Below, piece after piece: positions 1 to 6,157 of a DNA stretch of 11,620 nucleotides; position 1 is the stretch's first letter; each line of letters opens with the position of its first letter. Source of the stretch: Thaumarchaeota archaeon UBA160 (GTDB lineage: Archaea; Thermoproteota; Nitrososphaeria; Conexivisphaerales; UBA164); the NCBI GenBank assembly GCA_002506605.1, contig DAXX01000024.1, positions 1 to 11,620 of the forward strand, written 5' to 3'. Below the pieces are notes generated by a model. It saw nothing but the letters and a program-made list of their open reading frames with translations, was not told the origin of the DNA and ran no database searches. Made by a program: the position numbers and the translations under genes.

Positions 1-171
1 AATGATCGTGATATTATTGCAATCATGAATCTAAATGGGATGGCTCTGAGCCTCTCGACTGCCCCTCAGATGAGATATGTAAACCCGAATCTATGTGGGG
101 AACCTTCGCTATTTATGGCGGGGAGGAAGTCAAAGAAGCTCAAGCAGGATTTTTTGCTTATTCGAAAGTAG
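1..171 (+). CDS. tnpB: TnpB (IS200/IS605 OrfB) C-terminal fragment, cut by window edge
   Basis: The first frame is open from base 1 to a TAG at 169-171 and encodes the last 56 residues of a larger protein. It opens with N-D-R-D-I-I-A-I-M-N-L, which matches the third RuvC motif of TnpB (D-R-D-x-N/I-A-A-x-N-I), the RNA-guided nuclease of IS200/IS605-type elements. A non-conserved, Lys/Arg-rich tail (GRKSKKLK) follows, as is common in these proteins. The start, the RuvC-I and RuvC-II motifs and the zinc finger lie outside the window, so whether the full gene is intact cannot be judged. The last part of the gene (about 108-130) can fold as a hairpin around a TATTTATG loop. This fits the known overlap of tnpB 3' ends with the guide (omega) RNA, but is not proven here. 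The family call rests on one motif plus the type of tail. Confidence 0.7.
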   Translation, partial: NDRDIIAIMNLNGMALSLSTAPQMRYVNPNLCGEPSLFMAGRKSKKLKQDFLLIRK

Positions 172-191
172 CCCTTCGTGCTATAAGATTT

Positions 192-207
192 ATAAAATGC
201 ATTTTAT
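192..207. repeat. Perfect 16-bp palindrome 3' of tnpB
   Basis: ATAAAATGCATTTTAT is a perfect palindrome 20 bp after the tnpB stop. IS200/IS605 elements end in subterminal hairpins, so this could mark the right end, although those hairpins usually have an unpaired loop and this one has none. Palindromes made largely of A and T also arise by chance. The rest of 172-392 is AT-rich and shows no convincing gene. Confidence 0.4.
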
Positions 208-392
208 CTAATGCTGTTTATTATTTTCAATTTCCTACATAATCTGCCAAAGCCTATGCAGTTTTATATTATGTTTCATGCTATTATAACAAAGTTATTA
301 AATTGCTAATAGACCTGTTATGCCAGATGGTTTTTATATGTCTATTTTTGAACGCATTTTCAATATTTTTGCAAGCAATTTTTTAGATCTTT

Positions 393-611
393 TCACTTGC
401 TTTGTCTTAAAAATTCTATAGCCTTAGTTTCATCATCAGCAATTAAATATCCACAATAAGGGCATACAAATCCGCTACAGTCTTCTTTTTTAGTTTCAGC
501 CTTTTCATAGCAGCCATCTACTGAAAGTTCATATTCTGTAGATTCTGTACAAACCCTTTTTAAATACGTCAATGGTCTTTTGCAGTTAGGACATTTTGGG
601 GCTTCTTGCAT
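393..611 (-). CDS. Small zinc-ribbon protein
   Basis: A 72-residue protein from the ATG at 611; an in-frame TTG at 635 would add 8 residues. It has two knuckles, C-P-N-C near the N terminus (residues 7-10) and C-P-Y-C near residues 50-53, with extra cysteines at 21, 34 and 45. This is the layout of a treble-clef or zinc-ribbon domain with the metal bound by the two CxxC pairs. The middle segment (ESTEYELSVDG) is acidic, and the C terminus ends in a short helix. No further family is recognised. Such proteins may bind nucleic acid or partner proteins, but nothing here decides that. It is the last gene on the minus strand before the tnpB fragment, and 175 bp separate it from the nitrilase gene, so it is probably transcribed separately. 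No Shine-Dalgarno sequence is visible. Confidence 0.7.
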   Translation of the reverse strand: MQEAPKCPNCKRPLTYLKRVCTESTEYELSVDGCYEKAETKKEDCSGFVCPYCGYLIADDETKAIEFLRQSK

Positions 612-705
612 AAAGTTTGCTAACTGCGCAGACAATTTACATTTTTCGAAAAAAATTTACCAGACATTATAGATACATAATTTTCGTTATAATAAAGTTT
701 AGCAC

Positions 706-782
706 TTTAACCGCGCTGGTCTGCTCTGAAAGATAAACGTAGCAAGAGAATGACTTGATAACCGTTATCCTGCAACGTGGCA
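706..782. ncRNA. Candidate structured RNA between nitrilase and zinc-ribbon genes
   Basis: This stretch is visibly richer in G and C than the surrounding intergenic DNA and can fold on itself. CCGCGCTG at 710-717 can pair with CAACGTGG at 773-780 (7 of 8 positions, one of them a G-U pair). Inside are GATAA-CCG-TTATC at 757-769 and a weaker TGCT/AGCA stem near 722-743. There is no protein-coding frame of note and no T-loop motif, so it is not an ordinary tRNA. In AT-rich archaea, GC islands between genes often mark non-coding RNAs. The strand is unknown, and by-eye folding of a short region gives only weak support. Confidence 0.25.
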
Positions 783-786
783 ATGA

Positions 787-1581
787 TTAACAAAGCTCAT
801 AAAGTTCGGGTCTTCTTTGCTCAAGCAACGGAATATTTTTTCTAACGCTTTTTAACCTGTCTTCACTTATTTTGACCTCAATTGTTTCTTCGATCTCGCT
901 AGCTCTTGCCTTTATTATTCCCATAGGATCCGCTGCAAGAGTTATGCCAGTATAGATGTTTCCTATCTGATTAGAAGTCAAAACATAGACTGTATTTTCC
1001 ATGGCTCTAGCCTTTACCAGAGTAAGCCATTGCTCTTCTTTATTATATCCTTTTAACCACGCGCTAGGAATTATTATAATTTCAGCCCCGCTTAAAGCCA
1101 AGCTTCTAGCTACCTCTGGAAACCTAATCTCGTAACAAATCAAAAGTCCAATTTTAATTCCATTTATTTCAAAAACTTTAAATTTATTATTTGAACGTTT
1201 TAAATATATAGATTCATCATAGCCAAGAGCTTCGAAAAGGTGTGTTTTTCTATATTTTAATTTAATTTTTCCATCGGGTCCTATAACGTAAACTGTGCTG
1301 TAAGTTTTTGGAAATTCTTCACTTTTTTCATAAACGCCCAATATTACCCATTTTTTGTTTTGTAAGGCTGTTGCAGCTACTTTATTTAAAAAATCAGATT
1401 CATCAAATTCTGCATTTTTATAAACTTCTTCAGGCGTTAGATCTGAAACATAAAAGTTTGAAAACTCTGGGAATACTATTATATCATCTTTCGAGTTTTC
1501 TATAATGGTCTCTATTTTTTCCAAATTTTTTTCTTTCTCTTTTTCTGTCCTTATTTGAGCTAAAGTAAAAGACAGCTCCAT
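787..1581 (-). CDS. Carbon-nitrogen hydrolase (nitrilase superfamily) amidase
   Basis: A 264-residue cytoplasmic enzyme of the nitrilase superfamily, of normal length and starting at an ATG. The Glu-Lys-Cys triad is present: E39 in V-F-P-E-F, K112 in Y-R-K-T-H-L-F and the nucleophile C149 in L-L-I-C-Y-E-I-R-F-P-E. The C-Y-E-(I/L)-R-F-P-E context is typical of the Nit/omega-amidase and carbamoylputrescine-amidase branches, which hydrolyse an amide and release ammonia; the exact substrate cannot be told from sequence. The helix after the nucleophile (V-A-R-S-L-A-L-S-G-A) and the A-R-A-x-E-N motif near 191-196 also fit. The gene starts 12 bp after the polyprenol-kinase-like gene on the same strand and is probably cotranscribed with it. 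No Shine-Dalgarno sequence precedes the ATG. Confidence 0.9.
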   Translation of the reverse strand: MELSFTLAQIRTEKEKEKNLEKIETIIENSKDDIIVFPEFSNFYVSDLTPEEVYKNAEFDESDFLNKVAATALQNKKWVILGVYEKSEEFPKTYSTVYVIGPDGKIKLKYRKTHLFEALGYDESIYLKRSNNKFKVFEINGIKIGLLICYEIRFPEVARSLALSGAEIIIIPSAWLKGYNKEEQWLTLVKARAMENTVYVLTSNQIGNIYTGITLAADPMGIIKARASEIEETIEVKISEDRLKSVRKNIPLLEQRRPELYELC

Positions 1582-1593
1582 AAAAATATTATG

Positions 1594-2268
1594 TCAGTAA
1601 AATCCTTTTAGCAATTGTGGATAAAACAACCTAAATAAAATAAGAGTCAAAAGCGAAACTATCGGAACCGCAATGTTATCATCTATAATGTTTTGCTTTT
1701 CTGCTAAAGTTCCCGCTATGGCCGAAATTAGGCCGCCATAACCCAATATCACGCTAAACGGGGCTATAGATGCAAGCATAGCCAAGCTACCTTCAACGCC
1801 TTTATACCTTTTTTTAGAAACGATTATTCTAACTATGCCTGTAATACCATCGCCTATTGACATGTAAATTGCAGGAAGCGCTCCTAACCACAGGTTTCTA
1901 TCGAAAAACCAGCCTATAAGTATGGAAAAACCCCACATCAAGGTAAAGTCAACTTCGTAAAAATTGCTTGTTTCTTGAAACCAACTCATCATTTTTTTCT
2001 GTTTTCTGTTATAAAAAAGAAGTAAAGTCAAAATCAGGCTCAATACAAACGGAGTAATTGGTTCCCTATAAACAAAAGGAACAACAATTGCTACAACTCC
2101 CCCTGCTAATATATGTATAGATTTCCTGCTCAGATATCTTGCGGACGTCTCACTATATTTTTTAGATAACGCATAATTGTAAACCTTTTTTGAAATGACA
2201 ACAATGATTAACATGACCCATAAAATAAAAAGCGCCGTAACCAACACATCGTAAATAATATAACTCAC
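1594..2268 (-). CDS. CTP-dependent polyprenol/phytol/dolichol kinase-type membrane protein (SEC59/DGK1/VTE5 family)
   Basis: A 224-residue polytopic membrane protein with about six or seven hydrophobic segments. The family signatures are in the expected order: R-K-S-I-H-I-L-A-G-G at 48-57, S-I-G-D-G-I-T-G-I-V-R at 137-147, K-R-Y-K-G-V-E-G-S-L-A-M at 153-164, and E-K-Q-x4-D-D-N-x3-P at 190-202. The family includes dolichol kinase, phytol/geranylgeraniol kinase and yeast diacylglycerol kinase Dgk1, which use CTP to phosphorylate a lipid alcohol in the membrane. In an archaeon the likely substrate is an isoprenoid alcohol or an ether-lipid precursor, but this is inference. The start is a GTG. 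A TATA-like element (2288-2302) is centred about 27 bp upstream, which fits a leaderless transcript and supports this start. The next ATG would remove the first membrane segment. Confidence 0.8.
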   Translation of the reverse strand: MSYIIYDVLVTALFILWVMLIIVVISKKVYNYALSKKYSETSARYLSRKSIHILAGGVVAIVVPFVYREPITPFVLSLILTLLLFYNRKQKKMMSWFQETSNFYEVDFTLMWGFSILIGWFFDRNLWLGALPAIYMSIGDGITGIVRIIVSKKRYKGVEGSLAMLASIAPFSVILGYGGLISAIAGTLAEKQNIIDDNIAVPIVSLLTLILFRLFYPQLLKGFY

Positions 2269-2287
2269 AAATATTCTTGTAGCCTTA

Positions 2288-2302
2288 TCTTTAATAAATT
2301 TA
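2288..2302 (-). promoter_or_regulatory. TATA-like promoter of the polyprenol-kinase-like gene
   Basis: On the minus strand the sequence AAATTTATTAAAGAT is centred about 27 bp before the GTG start at 2268. That is the usual distance from an archaeal TATA box to the first base of a leaderless mRNA. It suggests that the kinase and nitrilase genes can be transcribed separately from the BlaI/peptidase pair upstream. Confidence 0.5.
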
Positions 2303-2308
2303 TCTTTC

Positions 2309-2326
2309 TTGATAAGTATTTATCAA
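2309..2326. promoter_or_regulatory. Inverted repeat TTGATAA-N4-TTATCAA, possible operator
   Basis: Two perfect 7-bp arms are separated by GTAT. The repeat lies in the 63-bp gap between the peptidase and kinase genes, immediately upstream of the kinase TATA-like box (about 41-58 bp before its start). This is where an archaeal activator or repressor would bind. As RNA it could also form a short hairpin after the peptidase stop codon, but it has no T-run typical of a terminator. Confidence 0.4.
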
Positions 2327-2331
2327 ACTAT

Positions 2332-3273
2332 TTATTGCGAGAGTTCAACAAACACTGGTCCAAGTTTAGGCAGAGAACCTTGTTTATAAAGATTCAACAG
2401 CCTTTTTATTCTTTTCTTTATAGATGGTGTAAAGGCTAAAAGCTCGAACTTAGAAGGTATAAACCCGGTTCCTGTTCGCCAGCGTGGTGAAATGCCTGAA
2501 ACTTTCAAAAGCGCATTTATCAAAGGCTCAACCCCAACTAATTTTGCGGCTGTTTCATCTGCAGCATACTCAGATTCCCTTTTTATCAAAAAAGGATTTA
2601 GCAGGTTCAAAAAGTTGAATAAGGTGCCGATTAAAGAAATTAACGAAAACAAAAAGTTTTCATTATCGTTATTAGCTATATGAGCTAGCTCGTGAGTTAT
2701 TGCTGCTATGAGTTCCTCTTTGCTGAAGGTCTCAAAAGCACCTACAGATATAGCTATGTACGGTTTTGACCTATCTGCGTTTGTATAAAGCTGCGGTTCT
2801 TCAGTATTCAACACATAAACCTGAGGTGTGGGTATTTTCAAAAGCCTTGATATTTCATTTACTATTTTTACTGTTTCTTGATCGTTTAGCGGTTTAAGGG
2901 AAGGTTTCTTGTGAGCTGACATTATACCGTACATCATGGTTAACGCGCTTATAGAAACCCCCCAGAATATTGGGTCGTGTTCTACAAGCCAGAACCTTCT
3001 AAGAACGTCCACAAGAAGGTCAATCCTAGCTGAAAGGATATCTCTTGCAAATACCATAAACTCTTCTATTATGAACTTCAAATCTATCAATATATAAGGT
3101 ATTAAAGAAAATAAAGAAAAGGACATTAAAAGCTTTCCGAGAAAAGATTTTTTATCTTTTAAAAAAAGAAAGCTTAGCAAGCCAATTATTGATATTAGAA
3201 TGCTTAGCTTAATTATTAATGGTCTTATGATTATTATATAGCCAAATAACTTTACAAAAGTTATAAATATCAA
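2332..3273 (-). CDS. Membrane zinc metallopeptidase, HtpX/M48-like with BlaR1/M56-like spacing
   Basis: A 313-residue integral-membrane metalloprotease. Hydrophobic segments lie near 5-37, 45-65, 102-120 and 206-230. The active site is H-E-L-A-H at 194-198, and the third zinc ligand is E235 in E-Y-A-A-D, 37 residues after the second histidine. The C-terminal motif F-T-P-S-I-K-K-R-I-K-R-L (281-292) resembles the T-H-P-x2-x-R-I-x-x-L end of HtpX proteins. The short gap between HELAH and the Glu, with L-L-N-P-F before it, recalls the F-N-P of BlaR1-type M56 peptidases. The only start that keeps the first membrane helix is a TTG, 1 bp after the stop of the BlaI-like gene, so the two are almost certainly cotranscribed. 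The likely role is membrane-protein quality control or, given its partner, inactivation of the repressor. Confidence 0.85.
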   Translation of the reverse strand: MIFITFVKLFGYIIIIRPLIIKLSILISIIGLLSFLFLKDKKSFLGKLLMSFSLFSLIPYILIDLKFIIEEFMVFARDILSARIDLLVDVLRRFWLVEHDPIFWGVSISALTMMYGIMSAHKKPSLKPLNDQETVKIVNEISRLLKIPTPQVYVLNTEEPQLYTNADRSKPYIAISVGAFETFSKEELIAAITHELAHIANNDNENFLFSLISLIGTLFNFLNLLNPFLIKRESEYAADETAAKLVGVEPLINALLKVSGISPRWRTGTGFIPSKFELLAFTPSIKKRIKRLLNLYKQGSLPKLGPVFVELSQ

Positions 3274-3274
3274 T

Positions 3275-3643
3275 TTATTCTTCTAAAGCCTTGAATATGT
3301 TCTCTAGCTCTTCTGGAGTTAAATCGCTATTTTCGGCAAAATAAAATTTTAGAGGCTCTTTAAAAGCCAGCAGAAAATCTCTTACAAGAGACATAGCCTT
3401 TTCATTTTTAAATATGTTAGAAGAAATCCTATAAACGTATGATGGCTTTCCTTCATTTATGAGAGTCCTTTCAACAATATTTTTCTTGTATAGCCTATCA
3501 AGAACCGTAGCTACAGTTGTTATAGCAAGGTTTTCATCTTTTTTTTGCAGCTCGTTATATACTTGTTTTACGGTACCTTCATTAAGCTCTGATAGAGCTG
3601 ATAATATTTTAATTTCCAAAGGTCCTAAACCGCTTTTTTTCAC
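3275..3643 (-). CDS. BlaI/MecI/CopY-type winged-helix transcriptional repressor
   Basis: From the GTG at 3643 the protein is about 122 residues, the usual BlaI length, and begins just before L-G-P-L-E-I-K-I-L-S-A-L, matching the family N terminus. The winged helix continues through V-K-Q-V-Y-N-E-L-Q, the recognition helix I-T-T-V-A-T-V-L-D-R-L and the wing G-K-P-S-Y-V-Y-R; the C-terminal third is a helical dimerisation region. A TTG at 3694 would add 17 basic residues. The GTG is preferred because a TATA-like box (3664-3673) is centred about 25 bp upstream. BlaI proteins repress genes as dimers and are inactivated by a partner membrane protease; here an M48/M56-like protease follows 1 bp downstream. 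The gene is divergent from the aldehyde dehydrogenase, which may be a target. Confidence 0.85.
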   Translation of the reverse strand: MKKSGLGPLEIKILSALSELNEGTVKQVYNELQKKDENLAITTVATVLDRLYKKNIVERTLINEGKPSYVYRISSNIFKNEKAMSLVRDFLLAFKEPLKFYFAENSDLTPEELENIFKALEE

Positions 3644-3663
3644 ATAATTTTTTTTAAAAGGGC

Positions 3664-3673
3664 TAAATATTAA
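3664..3673 (-). promoter_or_regulatory. TATA-like box for BlaI-like gene
   Basis: TTAATATTTA on the minus strand is centred about 25 bp before the GTG at 3643, as expected for a leaderless archaeal transcript. It is one reason to prefer the GTG over the TTG at 3694, whose codons would overlap this box. Confidence 0.35.
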
Positions 3674-3711
3674 TTTTTTCCTATTTTGCTCCAATTTTTA
3701 AAAAAAGCAAT

Positions 3712-3740
3712 AAAAGTAAATAAGATACCTAAATAGTAAA
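3712..3740 (+). promoter_or_regulatory. Direct repeat AA(A/T)AGTAAA spaced 20 bp in the divergent promoter
   Basis: AAAAGTAAA at 3712-3720 and AATAGTAAA at 3732-3740 match at 8 of 9 positions and are two DNA turns apart. The TATA-like stretch TAAATAAG at 3718-3725 overlaps the first copy and is about 26 bp before the ATG of the aldehyde dehydrogenase gene. A factor bound to both copies would cover the TATA box and the start site, a layout typical of repression. The BlaI-like protein encoded alongside is the natural candidate, but the classical TACA/TGTA BlaI operator is not evident. Confidence 0.35.
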
Positions 3741-3747
3741 GCTAAAC

Positions 3748-5286
3748 ATGAGCAATTTATCAAGCGAAAAAATTGCTGAATTAGAGCTTTCACATGAGTT
3801 CAGCGAGCTTTTTGACTCTGAAAACGGCGTAAAAAATTTTAAATTTTTCGTAGACGGAAAATGGGTAAGCAGCCCACAAAAAGATCCGCTTAGATCTCCT
3901 GTGGATGACAGCCTAATAGGTTATGTCTATAAAGCTTCAGTAGAAGACGTTAACAGGGCGGTAAAGTCTGCTAAAGAAAACCAATATAAGATAAGAGAAA
4001 TAGCTGGGATAGAACGAATAGAACTAATGGAAGAAGCCAGGCATCTGCTTATGGAACATCAGGAAGACTTCATTAAAGTACTAATGCTTGAAGGAGGAAA
4101 GACAAAAGAAGGTGCAAAGGGCGAAGTTGAATCCCTTTTTCTTAGAATGAAGCTAACTATGGAAGATGCTAGAAAGATATTTGGCGAATACATCCCAGGG
4201 GACTGGTCAAAGGATACAGCGCAAAAGATTGCCTTGGTTATAAGAGAACCTATAGGCGTTGTAGGAGCAATAGGCCCGTTCAACTATCCGCTTTACATAC
4301 CAGCATCTAAAATAATACCTGCCCTTCTGGCGGCTAACAGCGTTGTGGTAAAGCCAACATCCGAAACTCCGCTTTCAACGCTTATGTTTGTACAGATACT
4401 CAATCTGGCCGGATTTCCCAAAGGCACTATACAAGCAATAACTGGGCCTGGTTCTGTAGTAGGCAACGCCCTTGCAGCTCACAATGATGTTGGAATGATA
4501 AGCTTTACTGGAAGCACAAGCACAGGAAAATCCATAAGCTCTGTCGCAGGCATAAAGAAGCTTCATCTAGAGCTAGGCGGAAAGGCTTATTGTATTGTAC
4601 TTGCTGATGCCGATCTAAAGACAGCTGCTAAAAAAATAGTCTCAGGCTCGCTGTCAAACGCTGGGCAGAGGTGTGACGCAATTAGTGCAGTCCTTCCTGT
4701 AAAAGAAATAGCTGATAAGCTTGTAGAATTGATAATAGAAGAAGCAAAAACATGGAAACTGGGAAACCCATTAACAGATCCTGCTGTAAAGGTAGGACCT
4801 GTAATCTCAAGAAGCGCCGCACAAAGAATTAAGTCGTTAATAGATGACGCTGTAGAAAAAGGTGCTAAGATAATGCTAGGCGGTAATGTTGAAGGAACAT
4901 ATGTACAGCCAACAGTTTTATACGATGTCCCAGAAAATGCGAGAATACTGTGGGAAGAAATATTTGGACCAGTTATACCGATACATAAAGTAAATAATGT
5001 GGACGAAGCTCTCAGCTTAGCAAAAAAGAGCGAATATGGTCTTGATTCATGTGTTTTCGGAAACAACTTTTATGAGCTATGGAAGGTAGCTAAAGGGTTA
5101 CAGGTTGGGGAAGTAACCATAAATGACATGCCGAAACATGGGCTTGGATATTTTCCATTTGGCGGGAACAAAAATTCAGGAACTGGGAGAGAAGGTGTTG
5201 GTTACAGCATAGATGAGATGACAGTGCTTAAAACAATAGTATTTAACCTAGAGCCAGCACAGCTAGGCAAAAAGGTATTAAGGTAA
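3748..5286 (+). CDS. gapN: GAPN-type aldehyde dehydrogenase (non-phosphorylating glyceraldehyde-3-phosphate/glyceraldehyde dehydrogenase)
   Basis: A 512-residue cytosolic ALDH-superfamily enzyme. The oxyanion Asn is N179 in G-P-F-N-Y-P-L, the cofactor-contact Lys is K202 in V-V-K-P-T, the loop F-T-G-S-T-S-T-G spans 253-260, the general base is E275 in L-E-L-G-G-K, the nucleophile is C309 in N-A-G-Q-R-C-D-A-I, and E-I-F-G-P is at 404-408. The segments G-E-Y-I-P-G-D-W (146-153), A-G-Q-R-C-D-A-I and I-N-D-M-P-K-H-G-x-G-Y-x-P-F-G-G (458-473) closely match the GAPN of Thermoproteus and Sulfolobus, which oxidises glyceraldehyde 3-phosphate directly to 3-phosphoglycerate with NAD(P)+ and no ATP gain. 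A glyceraldehyde or other aldehyde substrate is possible. The gene is monocistronic, divergent from the BlaI gene, and its stop is 1 bp from that of the convergent dehydratase gene. Confidence 0.88.
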   Translation: MSNLSSEKIAELELSHEFSELFDSENGVKNFKFFVDGKWVSSPQKDPLRSPVDDSLIGYVYKASVEDVNRAVKSAKENQYKIREIAGIERIELMEEARHLLMEHQEDFIKVLMLEGGKTKEGAKGEVESLFLRMKLTMEDARKIFGEYIPGDWSKDTAQKIALVIREPIGVVGAIGPFNYPLYIPASKIIPALLAANSVVVKPTSETPLSTLMFVQILNLAGFPKGTIQAITGPGSVVGNALAAHNDVGMISFTGSTSTGKSISSVAGIKKLHLELGGKAYCIVLADADLKTAAKKIVSGSLSNAGQRCDAISAVLPVKEIADKLVELIIEEAKTWKLGNPLTDPAVKVGPVISRSAAQRIKSLIDDAVEKGAKIMLGGNVEGTYVQPTVLYDVPENARILWEEIFGPVIPIHKVNNVDEALSLAKKSEYGLDSCVFGNNFYELWKVAKGLQVGEVTINDMPKHGLGYFPFGGNKNSGTGREGVGYSIDEMTVLKTIVFNLEPAQLGKKVLR

Positions 5287-5287
5287 C

Positions 5288-6157
5288 TTAAATCAAACGA
5301 TCAAATTTTTTCATGATTTTAGGGTAAAAATTTACTAGATCTGTTGCAGTAAAGTGGAGCCCTTTTTCGCTAAGCGCAACATCTCCTGCAGCGCCATTTA
5401 TGAAAGCCGCTAAGGCTGAGGCAACTACAGCTTTTACCCCTTTAGAAAAAAATCCGGCTGTCAAACCGGCAAGAGCATCTCCTGTTCCTCCTACTGTCAT
5501 ACCTGCATTGCCAGTCGAGTTAAGAAAAAGTTCATCTGAATCAGAAATTATGTCTATTACACCTTTTAGCAGGACCGTAGCACCTTTTTCTTTTGCAAAA
5601 CTTTTTACTATCTTTGCCTTTTCTTCTGTGCTCTTGCCTTCCACTTCAATCCCGCTTATCCTCTTAAATTCACCTTCGTGGGGAGTTAGAATAAACTCCT
5701 TTCCAGAACCAACTAATATAGAAAGAGAATCGGGTAACAATGCGTCAGCGTCAAGTATGACCCTTTTCACTGTTGTTTCTTTTAAAAAAACTTTTAAACC
5801 ATCAGCTATGCCCTTTCCCATGCCGTTACCAATAAGCACCGCATCGACCTCCGGCATGATTTTTATCAATCTTCTTGCACTGCCTTTTGTAAATTTATAA
5901 TCAGGCAACGGTATAACTATCAAATTCGGGTTAAGACACCTAATCGTGCTTACTAGAGGTTTTGGAACAGCTACATAAACCAAATCAACGCCGCTGATGA
6001 GCGCGGCGAGCGATGCTATATATGGTGCTCCATGATAAATCCAGCTGCCCCCTACTACTAATACCCTTCCGTTTTCACCTTTGTGAGAGGCTTTTTTCCT
6101 CACAGGAAAATGTTTCTTTATAAAATCTTCATCAACATAAGTCAGCTCAATATCCAA
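5288..6157 (-). CDS. nnrD: ADP-dependent (S)-NAD(P)H-hydrate dehydratase, stand-alone
   Basis: A 289-residue ribokinase-fold enzyme that repairs hydrated NAD(P)H, using a nucleotide triphosphate or diphosphate to drive dehydration. Visible motifs are K-G-x2-G-R-V-L-V-V-G-G-S at 26-38, L-D-A-D-A at 135-139, L-T-P-H-E-G-E-F at 157-164, V-L-L-K-G near 195-199, and N-A-G-M-T-V-G-G-T-G-D-A-L-A-G at 217-231, where D227 is the catalytic Asp. In many archaea and bacteria this domain is the C-terminal half of a fusion with the NnrE epimerase; here the epimerase half is absent. The start is a TTG lying 11 bp inside the end of the inositol-phosphate synthase gene, so the two are translationally linked. 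No in-frame ATG lies near the domain start. The choice of ADP as the phosphate donor is taken from the family. Confidence 0.88.
   Translation of the reverse strand: MDIELTYVDEDFIKKHFPVRKKASHKGENGRVLVVGGSWIYHGAPYIASLAALISGVDLVYVAVPKPLVSTIRCLNPNLIVIPLPDYKFTKGSARRLIKIMPEVDAVLIGNGMGKGIADGLKVFLKETTVKRVILDADALLPDSLSILVGSGKEFILTPHEGEFKRISGIEVEGKSTEEKAKIVKSFAKEKGATVLLKGVIDIISDSDELFLNSTGNAGMTVGGTGDALAGLTAGFFSKGVKAVVASALAAFINGAAGDVALSEKGLHFTATDLVNFYPKIMKKFDRLI

Noticed and set aside
706..782. Reading the GC-rich island as a tRNA with unusual introns
   Set aside because: No T-loop motif (TTCRA) and no anticodon arm could be placed on either strand, so only a generic structured-RNA call is kept.
4587..5066. 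A 159-codon minus-strand open frame
   Set aside because: It lies antisense within the aldehyde dehydrogenase gene and has no motifs or start context of its own.
5400..5900. A 166-codon plus-strand open frame
   Set aside because: It is antisense to the hydrate dehydratase gene, whose motifs are unmistakable; the plus-strand product is rich in Ser, Pro and Ala with no recognisable motif.
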